Below are positions 1-8,329 of a DNA stretch of 64,000 nt, piece after piece. A program made the translations under genes and the position numbers. Under the pieces are notes generated by a model. It was not told the DNA's origin. It searched no databases and was given only the letters and a program-made list of their open reading frames with translations. Location: assembly GCF_006715085.1 (NCBI RefSeq), contig NZ_VFMM01000003.1, positions 868,001 to 932,000 of the forward strand. The letters are read 5' to 3'. Source of the stretch: Kribbella jejuensis. GTDB lineage: Bacteria; Actinomycetota; Actinomycetes; Propionibacteriales; Kribbellaceae. Numbering within the stretch: the first letter of the stretch is position 1; the number at the start of each line of letters is the position of its first letter.

Positions 1-212
1 CCGTCCTCGGACGCCGCCTTGACCGGCTCGATCTGGTCGCCGTCCTGGACCACGCGGGACAGGTCCCGCAGTTCACCGTTGACGCGGGCGGCGATGGCGG
101 AGCGGTCCTGGCCGAAGATCCCGGCGAACAGCTCCCCGATCGTCGTCGTCTCGCTGACGCTGCGCTCGGCCTCGCCTTCGACGCCGATCAGGTGGATCTT
201 GACTTCGGGCAC
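1..212 (-). CDS. thrS: Threonyl-tRNA synthetase, N-terminal TGS domain (5' part, runs off the left edge)
   Basis: The 70 visible residues begin VPEVKIHLIGVEG and continue through a TGS-type ubiquitin-like fold, with the typical 'ARVNGELRDLSRVVQDGD' stretch near residue 45. In ThrRS this domain precedes the editing and catalytic domains, which charge tRNA-Thr in the cytosol. The GTG at 212 is chosen because GAAGGAG lies five bases upstream; the GTG at 230 has no such site. The catalytic core is outside the window, so the name rests on the TGS domain alone. RelA-type proteins also carry TGS domains, but not at the extreme N terminus. Confidence 0.8.
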   Translation of the reverse strand, partial: MPEVKIHLIGVEGEAERSVSETTTIGELFAGIFGQDRSAIAARVNGELRDLSRVVQDGDQIEPVKAASED

Positions 213-324
213 GTTCGCTCCTTCGTTCACGAGCAGATGGTATCGACAACGAAAGTAGGGGGTCGGACCAGCCGGTGGTCAGATGTGCCGGACCGCCGCG
301 ATTTCTAGGTTCGTGGGTATGAGC

Positions 325-392
325 GAGCGAAGCGAGGTCATCATCCAACACAGCGTGACTTGTGCCTCATCCGCGCCCGGAGCGAAGCGAGG
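325..392. repeat. Two copies of a 13-base motif GAGCGAAGCGAGG
   Basis: GAGCGAAGCGAGG occurs at 325-337 and again at 380-392 between the divergent thrS and DedA genes. The second copy supplies the GAGG of the DedA ribosome binding site. Related GAGCGAAGCGA strings occur at 10794-10804 and, inverted, near 20863-20875, so it may be a small dispersed element. Confidence 0.45.
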
Positions 393-398
393 ACGTGG

Positions 399-1073
399 AT
401 GAGTTCCGCGATCCTGCACTTCGCCGGTGAACTGATGTCTTCGTGGTGGATCTACCTCGCGCTGTGGGGTTTCGCCGCGCTGGACGGGTTCTTCCCCGCG
501 ATCCCGAGCGAGACCCTGGTGGTGACAGCCGGCGTCTTCGCCGCCTCCACGGGCGAACCGAACCTGTACCTGATCATCGCGGTGGCGGCGCTGGGTGCAT
601 TCCTGGGCGACCACGTGTCCTACTTGCTGGGCCGTGGCGCCGGCGGCCGGCTGCTGGACCGAGTGAAACCGGGCACTCGCCGGGCTGCTGCGGTGCTCTG
701 GGCTCGCAATGCGTTGGAGGAACGCGGAGAACTTGTCCTCGTCGTGGCCCGCTACATCCCGGGGGGCCGCACAGCGATCACCCTGACGATGGGTTCGGTC
801 CGCTACCCACTGCGCCGCTTCACACCGTTCGCCGGGTTGGCCGCGATCAGCTGGGGTCTGTACTGCACGCTGGTCGGCTACATCGGCGGCAAGGCCTTCG
901 AGGACAACCCGCTCAAGGGGGTTGTCCTCGGGATCGGCCTCGCGCTGGCGGTCACGCTGATCGTCGAGCTGGTCCGCCACCGCCTGCGGCGCAGGTCTCA
1001 ACCTCAGGTCAAGCCTCAGGTCAACCCTCAGCTCGAGCCGGAGGTCAGCGTGGAGTATTCAGAGCGATCGTGA
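399..1073 (+). CDS. DedA family membrane protein
   Basis: This 224-residue polytopic membrane protein has the DedA/SNARE-associated Golgi hallmarks: 'FFPAIPSE' near residue 30, then 'GAFLGDHVSYLLGRGAG' and 'VVARYIPGGRTAITLTMGS', the conserved R-x-x-P-G-x-R turn. DedA proteins act in the cytoplasmic membrane as proton-dependent lipid transporters that help undecaprenyl-phosphate or phospholipid flipping and envelope homeostasis; the substrate cannot be told here. ATG 399 is preceded by GAGG. The C terminus is a basic tail followed by a QPQVKPQVNPQ repeat. The 3' end overlaps the convergent ParA-like gene by 29 bases. Confidence 0.88.
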   Translation: MSSAILHFAGELMSSWWIYLALWGFAALDGFFPAIPSETLVVTAGVFAASTGEPNLYLIIAVAALGAFLGDHVSYLLGRGAGGRLLDRVKPGTRRAAAVLWARNALEERGELVLVVARYIPGGRTAITLTMGSVRYPLRRFTPFAGLAAISWGLYCTLVGYIGGKAFEDNPLKGVVLGIGLALAVTLIVELVRHRLRRRSQPQVKPQVNPQLEPEVSVEYSERS

Positions 1074-2544
1074 TCTGCTCGGAGACCTTCGCGGCCAACT
1101 CCAGGGCGGCGCGGCGGGTGGCCGGCTGCAGGGCGGAGTGGTCGAGCGGCCCCTCGGCGGCGATGTGCATGTCGGTCGGGATGTCGATGACCGCGGCCGC
1201 CCGCGACTCGAAGTACGGCCGGAGCTGCTTCTCGACGTCCTTGTTCACGTCGCCGGGACCGTTCGAGACCGCGATCACCGCGCGGCGGATCAGCCGCTGC
1301 GCCTCGGGGCCCTGGTTGTCGAGCTCCTCCAGCATCTGTACGGCGGCCGCGCAGGACAGGCTCTTCCACTTGATCGGGATGACGAGGGCGTCGGCCGCCT
1401 TCATCGCCTCGCGCCAGTTGCTGGAGCCCTCGTTGTTCCCGGTGTCGATAACGAGCACCTTGTAGAACCTGCTCAGCAGGCGGTGGATCTGGTCGAAGTC
1501 CTTCGCCTCGATCTGCGCGTACGTCGTGGTCGCGGATGTCAGTACGTCGTACTGCCCGGCGACCTGGTGCCGCAGGTAGGCCGCGACGTCACCGAGCCGG
1601 GCGTCCGGCTGGGTCAGCATCGGCATCGCCTGCAGCATGTCCGTGACCGTGGACCGGCTGTTGGTGTCGTGCGTACGCAGGTGCATGTTGCCGCGTAGCT
1701 CGTTGTTGTCCCACGCGACCACACCGCCACCCCGGGCCTGGCCGAGCGCGCCGGACAGCAGCAGGGTGGTCGGCGTCTTGCCGGAGCCGCCCTTCGGGTT
1801 CGCGACGACGATCGTCACCGGACGGCGGAAGGCCGTCGCCGCGGTCGCGCGGGCGAGCCGCTCGGAGCGTTCTTGCGTACCGGGGCGGAGCCTCAGCACA
1901 CTCCGGACACCGCGCTCGGCGGGGGCTTCGCGCGGCAGCGGCAGGGCCTGGATCAGATCGTCGGTGCGGAAGGACAGGTTCTGCTGCGGAGCCTGCTGGC
2001 CGGGGATGCCCTGCGGGAAGAAGTGCTGCGCGGCCGGGGAAAGGGGCTGACCCTGTGGCAGTTGCCCCGGGGCCTGGCTCGGCTGGCCGTGCTGGAACTG
2101 TCCCGGCTGTCCGGGCTGACCCGCCTGCGGCTGGGCAGGCGGCGTGGGGGGCTCTTGGCTCTGGAAGGAGGAGCCACCGAAGACCGGGGTGTCCTCTGAC
2201 TTCTGGGGCTCGTCCTCGTCGTCCTCTGCCTCTGGCTGGCTCCAGGAGGAGGCCGCGGAATCAGGCACCGGCTGCGTCCAGGACGGCGTGGGCTGGCCGG
2301 CCTGCGGCTGCGTCCACGGCGCAGGCTGGTCGACCGGCTTGGCGGCCCACGAGTCGGCCGGGAAGTCCTGGGACAGCGCGCCCACCGGCTGGTCGACCGG
2401 CTGGTCAGCGTCCTCGGTCTTCTCCTCGACGGCCTCGTTGTCGTCCGGCTGGGTCCAGGAGGGGGTCGGCTGCCACATTCTCCGGACCTCGGCCGCCGCC
2501 GCTTCCCGGTCCTTGTGCTGTCCGGAGTTGTGCGAGTCGGTCAC
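1045..2544 (-). CDS. MinD/ParA-like P-loop ATPase with long disordered N-terminal tail
   Basis: This 499-residue protein has a C-terminal ParA/MinD NTPase domain from about residue 245. It carries a deviant Walker A 'NPKGGSGKTPTT', a 'VLVIDTGNN' Walker B-like strand and a 'DALVIPIKWKS' segment. The first 240 residues are low-complexity, rich in Gln, Pro and Gly, with recurring Trp-x-Gln-Pro motifs (for example PSWTQP, APWTQP, SSWSQP). Actinobacterial proteins of this layout are often linked to ESX secretion or polar growth, but no ESX genes are nearby, so the role is unknown. The start is GTG at 2544 with GGGGA eight bases upstream. Confidence 0.75.
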   Translation of the reverse strand: MTDSHNSGQHKDREAAAAEVRRMWQPTPSWTQPDDNEAVEEKTEDADQPVDQPVGALSQDFPADSWAAKPVDQPAPWTQPQAGQPTPSWTQPVPDSAASSWSQPEAEDDEDEPQKSEDTPVFGGSSFQSQEPPTPPAQPQAGQPGQPGQFQHGQPSQAPGQLPQGQPLSPAAQHFFPQGIPGQQAPQQNLSFRTDDLIQALPLPREAPAERGVRSVLRLRPGTQERSERLARATAATAFRRPVTIVVANPKGGSGKTPTTLLLSGALGQARGGGVVAWDNNELRGNMHLRTHDTNSRSTVTDMLQAMPMLTQPDARLGDVAAYLRHQVAGQYDVLTSATTTYAQIEAKDFDQIHRLLSRFYKVLVIDTGNNEGSSNWREAMKAADALVIPIKWKSLSCAAAVQMLEELDNQGPEAQRLIRRAVIAVSNGPGDVNKDVEKQLRPYFESRAAAVIDIPTDMHIAAEGPLDHSALQPATRRAALELAAKVSEQITIALNTPR

Positions 2545-2676
2545 GACCTGGATCCCCGATTCTGTCAGAGGGGGCGGGTGGGCCCCTGGAGCTTGCTGGG
2601 TGTCCCGGAGGTGAGGTCTCCGGGAGGCTCCACTATCCCATGACCGGGTGTCCTCACAACGTCACCACCCGGAGCG

Positions 2677-3339
2677 TCAGCTGACGAGACCCGCCTCGTA
2701 GGCCACGATCGCGGCCTGGACCCGATTCTTCACGCCGAGACGTTGCAGGATCGCGCTCACATACGCCTTGACAGTGCCCTCGACCAGGTAGAGCCGCGCA
2801 GCGATCTCTGCGTTCGACAGGCCGGCGCCGACCAGACCGAGGACGTCCAGCTCGCGCGGAGTCAGTACGGCGACCTGCTCCTTGGCGGCCGCCGTACGCG
2901 CCATCGCTCCGCCGCCCGCGCCGGCGCTCAGCTCCGCGATCACGCGCTGCGCGACCTTCGGGGACAGGTACGCGGCTCCGTCGGCGACCGCCTTCAGCCC
3001 CGCGATCAGCTCACGCGGATCGCCCGACTTCAGCAGGAACCCGCTGGCGCCGTCGCCGAGCGCGCGGGCGATGTACGCGTCCTCGGAGAACGTCGTGAGT
3101 ACGACGACCGCCGTCTCCGGCACGGTCCGCCGGATCTCCACACCTGCCGCGAGCCCGTCCATCCGGGGCATTCGGATGTCGAGGACGGCGACGTCCGGGC
3201 GGTGCCGGCGTACCGCTTCCACCGCCTCGACGCCGTCGGCCGCCTCGGCCACGACCTCGATCTCGTCGTCGGTGCCGAGGATCGCGCGGACACCGGCCCG
3301 CACCATCGCCTCGTCGTCGGCGAGCATCACCCTGATCAT
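2677..3339 (-). CDS. NarL/FixJ-family response regulator
   Basis: This 220-residue two-domain regulator has an N-terminal receiver (MIRVMLADDEAMVRAG, phospho-acceptor Asp in 'VAVLDIRMPRMDG', Lys in 'GFLLKSGD') and a C-terminal LuxR HTH ('LTPRELDVLGLVGAGLSNAEIAARLYLVEGTVKAYVS'). The ATG at 3339 overlaps the TGA of the kinase gene by four bases, so the two are translationally coupled and this is the cognate output partner. Targets are unknown. Whether the system still signals depends on the interrupted kinase upstream. Confidence 0.9.
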   Translation of the reverse strand: MIRVMLADDEAMVRAGVRAILGTDDEIEVVAEAADGVEAVEAVRRHRPDVAVLDIRMPRMDGLAAGVEIRRTVPETAVVVLTTFSEDAYIARALGDGASGFLLKSGDPRELIAGLKAVADGAAYLSPKVAQRVIAELSAGAGGGAMARTAAAKEQVAVLTPRELDVLGLVGAGLSNAEIAARLYLVEGTVKAYVSAILQRLGVKNRVQAAIVAYEAGLVS

Positions 3340-4646
3340 CGATTGCCTTCCGGGGTCGGTGGGACAGAGCCGCTCTGTACGACGGTCTTGGCGACCAGTG
3401 CGCCGTTCGCGAAACACAGGCGGTACACGTAGTTGCTGGTGAACGGAGGCGCCGGCCGGTAGTAGTGGCAGGACCAGCCGGCGGGCGGGGTGTAGCCCTC
3501 TGCGGGCGCGTCGATCATCTGCATCCGTGGGAGCACCTTGGCCACCTCCTCCTCCGGCTGGCCGATGCTGATCCGGTCGTACTCCGCGGGTCTCAAGATC
3601 GCGCTGTAGCCGGCCAGGAGGTAGTAGCCGAGGGCAACCGCGCCGATGAGGCCACCTAGTAGTACCGGGGCGGCGATCGCGGTGATCAGCCCGCGCCGAG
3701 CGCTGCGCCGTACGGTTGCTCGCTCCGCTGCGGCGGTGAGTGGCTCAGGGCGGCCGCCGGCACAGGGCATCGTCGCAGTGACCTGGAAACCACCGTCTGG
3801 TCGTGGCGCAGCTGACAGCGATCCGCCCGCCAGACGGACTCGTTCCCTGAGCCCGTCGAGTCCACGGCCTCCTGACGGGGCAAGGACTGGCTTGGTGGCT
3901 CCTGTGTCGTTGATGTCCACGTAGACGTGGTTGTTGCGCTTCGTGATGCTGACGGTGACGGTCGCGCCTGGCGCATGTTTGCTGGCGTTGGTCAGGGACT
4001 CCTGGACCACGCGGTGTACCGCCCGGTCCACCATGGGCGCCAGTGCGTCGTCTACGCGCTCTGTCAGCTGCACGGACAGGCCGGAGGCTGCGGCTCGGTC
4101 CACCAGCGCTCGCACTGTTTCGTCATGCGGTCTCGTGGATGCCTCTTGGTCACGCAGTACGCCGACGATCTCGCCGAGTCGCTCCGTGGCCGTGGCTGCT
4201 GACTCTCTCAGCTCCCCTGCCGCCCGACGATGCTGCTCGGGCAAGGACGGGTCCAGCTCGAGGGCTGCCGCTCGTAGTGCGATGAGACTGAGCTCGTGGC
4301 CCACGGAGTCGTGCATGTCCTCGGCGATCCGGGAGCGCTCGCGGAGACGTTCCTGGTCGATCTCCAGTTGCAAGCGCTCTGCCCGGTCCCAGCCTGCAGT
4401 TGCCAGGAGCACCTGCTGTGCACGGTATCGACCGATGAGCCAGGGCAGCACGACGACCAGTAGTGACGAGAGAAGCGTTATGAGCCACGTCAGGATCGCT
4501 TCGGATGCCAGGAGCTGTGTCAGGGCGAGTACGAACATGCCTAGCAAGGACAGGGTGCACAGGAGAACGAAGTGCTTGAGCTGGGTCTCTCTGCGGCCGG
4601 CCAGGTAACTCAGCAAGCTCACGGCTGGTATCAGTGCGATCTGCAC
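3336..4646 (-). CDS. HisKA_3-type sensor histidine kinase, catalytic part, with extra C-terminal membrane-anchored domain
   Basis: The reading frame from GTG 4646 encodes 436 residues: the last membrane helices of the sensor, the H-box 'RIAEDMHDSVGHELSLIALR', an N-box 'VVQESLTNASKHAPG' and a G-box 'GGRGLDGLRERVRLAGG'. After the ATPase domain it continues with a further membrane helix (about residues 315-340) and a roughly 95-residue extracytoplasmic tail with 'RISIGQPEEEVAKVLP' and 'FANGALVAKTVV', weakly reminiscent of BamE/SmpA-like folds. That layout is unusual for a NarL-type kinase. An in-frame TAG at 4653-4655 separates it from its natural N terminus, so product from GTG 4646 would lack the first helices. 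It overlaps the response regulator by four bases. Confidence 0.78.
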   Translation of the reverse strand: MQIALIPAVSLLSYLAGRRETQLKHFVLLCTLSLLGMFVLALTQLLASEAILTWLITLLSSLLVVVLPWLIGRYRAQQVLLATAGWDRAERLQLEIDQERLRERSRIAEDMHDSVGHELSLIALRAAALELDPSLPEQHRRAAGELRESAATATERLGEIVGVLRDQEASTRPHDETVRALVDRAAASGLSVQLTERVDDALAPMVDRAVHRVVQESLTNASKHAPGATVTVSITKRNNHVYVDINDTGATKPVLAPSGGRGLDGLRERVRLAGGSLSAAPRPDGGFQVTATMPCAGGRPEPLTAAAERATVRRSARRGLITAIAAPVLLGGLIGAVALGYYLLAGYSAILRPAEYDRISIGQPEEEVAKVLPRMQMIDAPAEGYTPPAGWSCHYYRPAPPFTSNYVYRLCFANGALVAKTVVQSGSVPPTPEGNR

Positions 4647-4652
4647 GCCGTT

Positions 4653-4871
4653 CTACGTACCGAGCGCGAAGGCGAGGACCAGGATCTCTGTCCACGAGAT
4701 CAGGGCGAGCGCGGCCAACGGCCACTTGCGACGGCTGGCGATGGCCAGGGCGAGTACGGCGATGCAGAGGGCGCGGTACCAGTACGGGTCGTTGCGGGCG
4801 CCGCTCTCACCGAGCACGAGGAAGCTCAGCGCGGCCCACAGACCTACATCCCCCAGGAGCCGCCACTTCAT
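4653..4871 (-). pseudogene. Severed N-terminal membrane part of the sensor kinase (in-frame amber stop)
   Basis: This 72-residue piece starts MKWRLLGDVGLWAALSF, has two to three membrane helices and the 'RRKWPLAALALIS' turn typical of the N terminus of actinobacterial NarL-type kinases. It ends at TAG 4653-4655, but the frame continues without shift: '...FALGT-stop-NGVQIALIPAVS' joins smoothly into the kinase reading frame. Changing TAG to TAC (Tyr) would restore one protein of about 511 residues. A -10 element TAGCGT lies seven bases before ATG 4871, supporting this as the original, leaderless start. It may be a genuine null allele, a sequencing error, or a strain-specific mutation. Confidence 0.75.
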
Positions 4872-4878
4872 GGCGTAG

Positions 4879-4884
4879 ACGCTA
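4879..4884 (-). promoter_or_regulatory. -10 element (TAGCGT) of the two-component operon
   Basis: Read on the minus strand, TAGCGT is followed by seven bases and then ATG 4871. This places transcription initiation on the start codon and implies a leaderless message. No convincing -35 hexamer was found. Confidence 0.5.
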
Positions 4885-4918
4885 CACAGTCGCGGCGCCG
4901 CCGCCGTACTGCCGAAAG

Positions 4919-6037
4919 TCAGGTCTGCTCGGCGTCGATCAGCTCGAACGGTACGTAGGTCAGGTTCGGCACCTGCTCACCGCGCAGCTGGGCGAGCAGC
5001 AGGTCGACAGCTTGGTGGCCCATCTCCAGCTCGTTCTGCCGGACGTGCAGGTACGGCGGTCCGCCGATCGAGTCGCCCGGGGAGTCGAAGCACGCCACCA
5101 CGCGGTCACCGCCCAGCGCTCTGTCGACCATCCGGGCCAGGTTGTATTCGCAGGCGACGTACGCCGTCACCTCAGGCGTCCGGTCGCGGAAAGCGCGGAT
5201 CACGTCCATCTCCGCGTGCACGCTCTCCGGCGTCGTCGAACCGGGAATGGTGCTGCGCAGATCGATCAGCTCGTGCGGCCGGCCACGATGTCCCTGGCCG
5301 ACGAAGGCGGAACGGAAACCTTCCAGGCGGTCCTCGATCGAGGACGTGTTCACGGGTGGGGGCGACACGAACGCGATGTGTTCGTGGCCCTGGTCGAGCA
5401 GCCGCGCGGTGAGCGCCCGCGCGGCAGCCACGTTGTCGGTGAGTACCGCGGCCACCGGGATGCCGGACAGGTGGCGGTCGACCAGTACGACGGGGAATCC
5501 GTCGAGCACCTGCCGCAGCAGGCTGGCGTTGTAGAAGTCGCCGTACACCGGGAAGACGATCAGGCCGTCCATCGTCGCCACCAGCGAGTCGACGGCCTTC
5601 TCCTCGTCGGTCTGGCGGCCGTGCGTACGCCGTACCACCAGCTGGACGCCATACTCCGTGCAACGTTCCTCGATGGCGTTCAGCAGGTCGAGCCCGAACG
5701 CCTCGGACATGCTCGGAACGATCAGCGCGATCGAGCGCGCCTCCCGGCGCGGCGTGTGGCGGAGCGGGACGGTGAGGTCGGCCAGATCAGGCAGCCGCCG
5801 TACGACGAAGGTGCCCTTGCCGCGGACACGCTCCACCAGGCCGGCTTCCCGCAGTACCTCGAGGGCGCGCTTGGACGTGATCCGGCTGACCCCGAACTCG
5901 GCCGCCAGCTCCATCTCGGACGGCACCCGGTCCCCCGGCCGCAACGCACCCCGCCGGAGCTGCTCCAGCACGTGAGCACAAATCCGCTCGTACAGCAGCG
6001 CCACAGCCCGTCCTCTCCACAACTCCCCGCTTGTCAT
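4919..6037 (-). CDS. GntR/LacI-type transcriptional regulator (AraR-like layout)
   Basis: The 372-residue protein joins an N-terminal GntR winged helix (residues 10-75: 'PGDRVPSEMELAAEFGVSRITSKRALEVLREAGLVERVRGKGTFV') to a periplasmic-binding-like sensor domain of the LacI type ('SIALIVPSMSEAFGLDLLNAIEERC', 'VVLVDRHLSGIPVAAVLTDN', 'HIAFVSPPP'). Proteins of this build, such as Bacillus AraR, repress sugar-utilisation genes and release DNA on binding a sugar. No sugar operon adjoins it; the divergent neighbour is an SDR. GGGGA nine bases before ATG 6037 supports the start. Confidence 0.88.
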   Translation of the reverse strand: MTSGELWRGRAVALLYERICAHVLEQLRRGALRPGDRVPSEMELAAEFGVSRITSKRALEVLREAGLVERVRGKGTFVVRRLPDLADLTVPLRHTPRREARSIALIVPSMSEAFGLDLLNAIEERCTEYGVQLVVRRTHGRQTDEEKAVDSLVATMDGLIVFPVYGDFYNASLLRQVLDGFPVVLVDRHLSGIPVAAVLTDNVAAARALTARLLDQGHEHIAFVSPPPVNTSSIEDRLEGFRSAFVGQGHRGRPHELIDLRSTIPGSTTPESVHAEMDVIRAFRDRTPEVTAYVACEYNLARMVDRALGGDRVVACFDSPGDSIGGPPYLHVRQNELEMGHQAVDLLLAQLRGEQVPNLTYVPFELIDAEQT

Positions 6038-6122
6038 ATCAAATCATCCCCGGACACGTGCCGGACCGGCTGGTAGGCCCGATATCCGGGAACTGTCGGC
6101 GGCGGGTGGCAGGGTGACGGGC

Positions 6123-6839
6123 ATGGACATCAGCGGAAGGACAGCAGTCGTCACCGGTGCCGCCGTGGGCATCGGGCGCGCCATCGCCGTCCGCCTCGCG
6201 GAGGCGGGTGCCTCGGTGGTGGTCGCGGACCTCGATGCCGCCGGCGGTAAGGAAACCTGCCGGCTGATCGGGCCGACCGCCCGGTTCGTCGAGGTGGACA
6301 TGCGCGACGACGACGCCGTCCGCGACCTGATGGCATGTCAACCGCAGATCCTGGTCAACAACGCGGGCGGCGGCGCGGTCCTCAAGCCGTGCTTCCCGGA
6401 CGCTCCAGTTGCTCGCTGGACGGCCTCGCTGGAGGTGAACCTCAGGGCGCCGATGCTGACGACCCAACTCGCGCTGCCCGGTATGCAGGCGGCGGGTGGC
6501 GGTGCGGTGATCAACGTCGGATCGACCGCGGGGCTGGGGTTCGAGCCACATGTGTCGCCGGAGTACAGCGCGGCCAAGGCAGCGCTGATCCGGTTGACCG
6601 CGACGCTGGCGCCGCTGCACGCGAGTCACGGGGTGCGGGTGAACTGTGTCGTCCCGGACTGGGTCGCGACACCTCGCGGACTGCGCGAACGCGACGCACT
6701 GCCGGCCGCCGAGCGTGGTCCTGAGTTGGTGCCGCTTTCGGCAGTGACAGATGCCGTCGTCGACTTCGTTTCGGACGAGACAGCCGCCGGTCGCGTGCTG
6801 CTCCTGGACCGCGGGCAGCAACCCCGCTTCCTGGACTAG
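6123..6839 (+). CDS. Short-chain dehydrogenase/reductase
   Basis: A 238-residue classical SDR with the Rossmann motif 'TGAAVGIGRAIA' (TGxxxGxG), 'NNAGGG' and the catalytic S...YxxxK set ('NVGSTAG' and 'YSAAKAALIR'). It would oxidise or reduce an alcohol/carbonyl with NAD(P)(H) in the cytosol; the substrate is unknown. ATG 6123 is preferred over GTG 6114 because AGGG sits eight bases upstream. It is divergent from the GntR/LacI regulator, which could control it. Confidence 0.85.
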   Translation: MDISGRTAVVTGAAVGIGRAIAVRLAEAGASVVVADLDAAGGKETCRLIGPTARFVEVDMRDDDAVRDLMACQPQILVNNAGGGAVLKPCFPDAPVARWTASLEVNLRAPMLTTQLALPGMQAAGGGAVINVGSTAGLGFEPHVSPEYSAAKAALIRLTATLAPLHASHGVRVNCVVPDWVATPRGLRERDALPAAERGPELVPLSAVTDAVVDFVSDETAAGRVLLLDRGQQPRFLD

Positions 6840-6871
6840 TTGTGGGCCCCTCCGACTGGCACGATTCCGGC

Positions 6872-8329
6872 ATGACCCGCCCTCCGGTGCCCGCCTTCGC
6901 GGCGCGGCCAGTGTTGATGGTTGCGTTGAGCGTCGGCGTGGTGCTGACCGCGCTGTCCGGGCGGTACGGGTACCACCGCGACGAGCTGTACTTCATGGTC
7001 GCGGGGCGGCACCTGAGTTGGGGGTACGTCGACCAGCCGCCGCTGACGCCGTTCATCGCGCGGGTGTCGACCGCGGTGTTCGGTGACACCGTGATGGGGC
7101 TGCGGGTGCTGTCGACGGTGAGCACTGTCGTGACGATCGTGGTGATCGCCCTGCTGGCCCGCGAATTCGGCAGCGCGCGGCGCGGGCAGGTCCTCGCGGC
7201 GATCTGCGCGGCGGTGTCAGGGTTCGTTCTCGGGGTCGGGCACATGGTGTCGACAGCGACGTACGACCTGCTGGCCTGGATGTTGATCGGGCTGTTCGCG
7301 GTGAAGCTGCTGCGGACCCGCGACGGACGTTGGTGGCTGGCGCTCGGGCTGACGGCCGGGATCGCGTTGGAGAACAAGTACCTCGTGGTGCTGCCGATCG
7401 GCGCGCTGCTGGTCTCGTTGCTGATCGTCGGGCCGCGGAGCGTGCTGCGGTCGTGGTGGGTGCTCGCGGGTATTGCCGTGGCAGGTCTGATCGCCTTGCC
7501 GAACGTCGTGTGGCAGTTCCAGCACGACTGGCCGCAACTCAAGGTCGCGGGCGGGATCAGTTCGGACGACGGCACCGAGAACCGGATCATGTTCGTACCG
7601 CTGCAGATCCTGCAGTTGTCGCCGTTCCTGGTTCCGTTCTGGATCGCGGGGTTCCGCCGGATGTGGCGGTCGTGGGCGCGGCCCGTTGCGCTGGCGTACC
7701 CGGTGCTGTGCATCGTCGTACTCGCGGTCGGCGGGAAGTCGTACTACGCGCTGCCGCTGCTGCTCGTCCTGGTCGCGGCCGGAGGCGAGCCGATGCTCAA
7801 CTGGGTCGACCGGCGCCGTGGGTCCGCGATCGTCGTACTGGTTCTGACCGCGCTGACGTCGGCCGTCTTCACGTTGCCGGTGCTGCCGGCGTCCGCGGTC
7901 GACCTGGTCATCCCGGTGAACAAGGAGCAGGGCGAGCAGATCGGCTGGCCCGCCTTCACCGACGCGGTGGCGGCCGCGTGGCAACACGTTCCCGCGGATC
8001 AGCGCTCGACGGCGACGATCTTCGCCGGCAACTACGGGGAAGCCGGTGCGCTCCTCCGGTACGGGCCTGCGCGCGGGCTGCCGTCGCCGTACTCGCCGCA
8101 CATGAGCTTCTACGAGTGGGCACGACCGCCGGACACGAACACCGGCCCGGTCCTGCTCATCGAACTGGAGCGGACCCCGATCTACGAGTCACACTTCCGC
8201 GACTGCAACCAGGTCGGCACGATCAACAGCATCGTCTCGAACGACGAAGACGGCACCGCCCTAGTCCTGTGCGCAGCCCCCGCCGAACCCTGGTCCACCC
8301 TCTGGCCAAAGGTCCGCCAGTACTACTGA
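6872..8329 (+). CDS. GT39/ArnT-like polytopic glycosyltransferase
   Basis: The 485-residue protein has about ten membrane helices. The N-terminal luminal motif 'YGYHRDELYFMVAGRHLSWGYVDQPPLTP' matches the acidic DE motif of PMT_2/GT39 family lipid-linked glycosyltransferases. Such enzymes transfer a sugar from polyprenyl-phosphate donors to lipids, wall polymers or proteins on the outer face of the membrane. The C-terminal 100 residues are soluble ('TIFAGNYGEAGALLRYGP'). ATG 6872 is chosen since the helix-bearing domain starts there. It stands alone after the SDR. Confidence 0.82.
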   Translation: MTRPPVPAFAARPVLMVALSVGVVLTALSGRYGYHRDELYFMVAGRHLSWGYVDQPPLTPFIARVSTAVFGDTVMGLRVLSTVSTVVTIVVIALLAREFGSARRGQVLAAICAAVSGFVLGVGHMVSTATYDLLAWMLIGLFAVKLLRTRDGRWWLALGLTAGIALENKYLVVLPIGALLVSLLIVGPRSVLRSWWVLAGIAVAGLIALPNVVWQFQHDWPQLKVAGGISSDDGTENRIMFVPLQILQLSPFLVPFWIAGFRRMWRSWARPVALAYPVLCIVVLAVGGKSYYALPLLLVLVAAGGEPMLNWVDRRRGSAIVVLVLTALTSAVFTLPVLPASAVDLVIPVNKEQGEQIGWPAFTDAVAAAWQHVPADQRSTATIFAGNYGEAGALLRYGPARGLPSPYSPHMSFYEWARPPDTNTGPVLLIELERTPIYESHFRDCNQVGTINSIVSNDEDGTALVLCAAPAEPWSTLWPKVRQYY

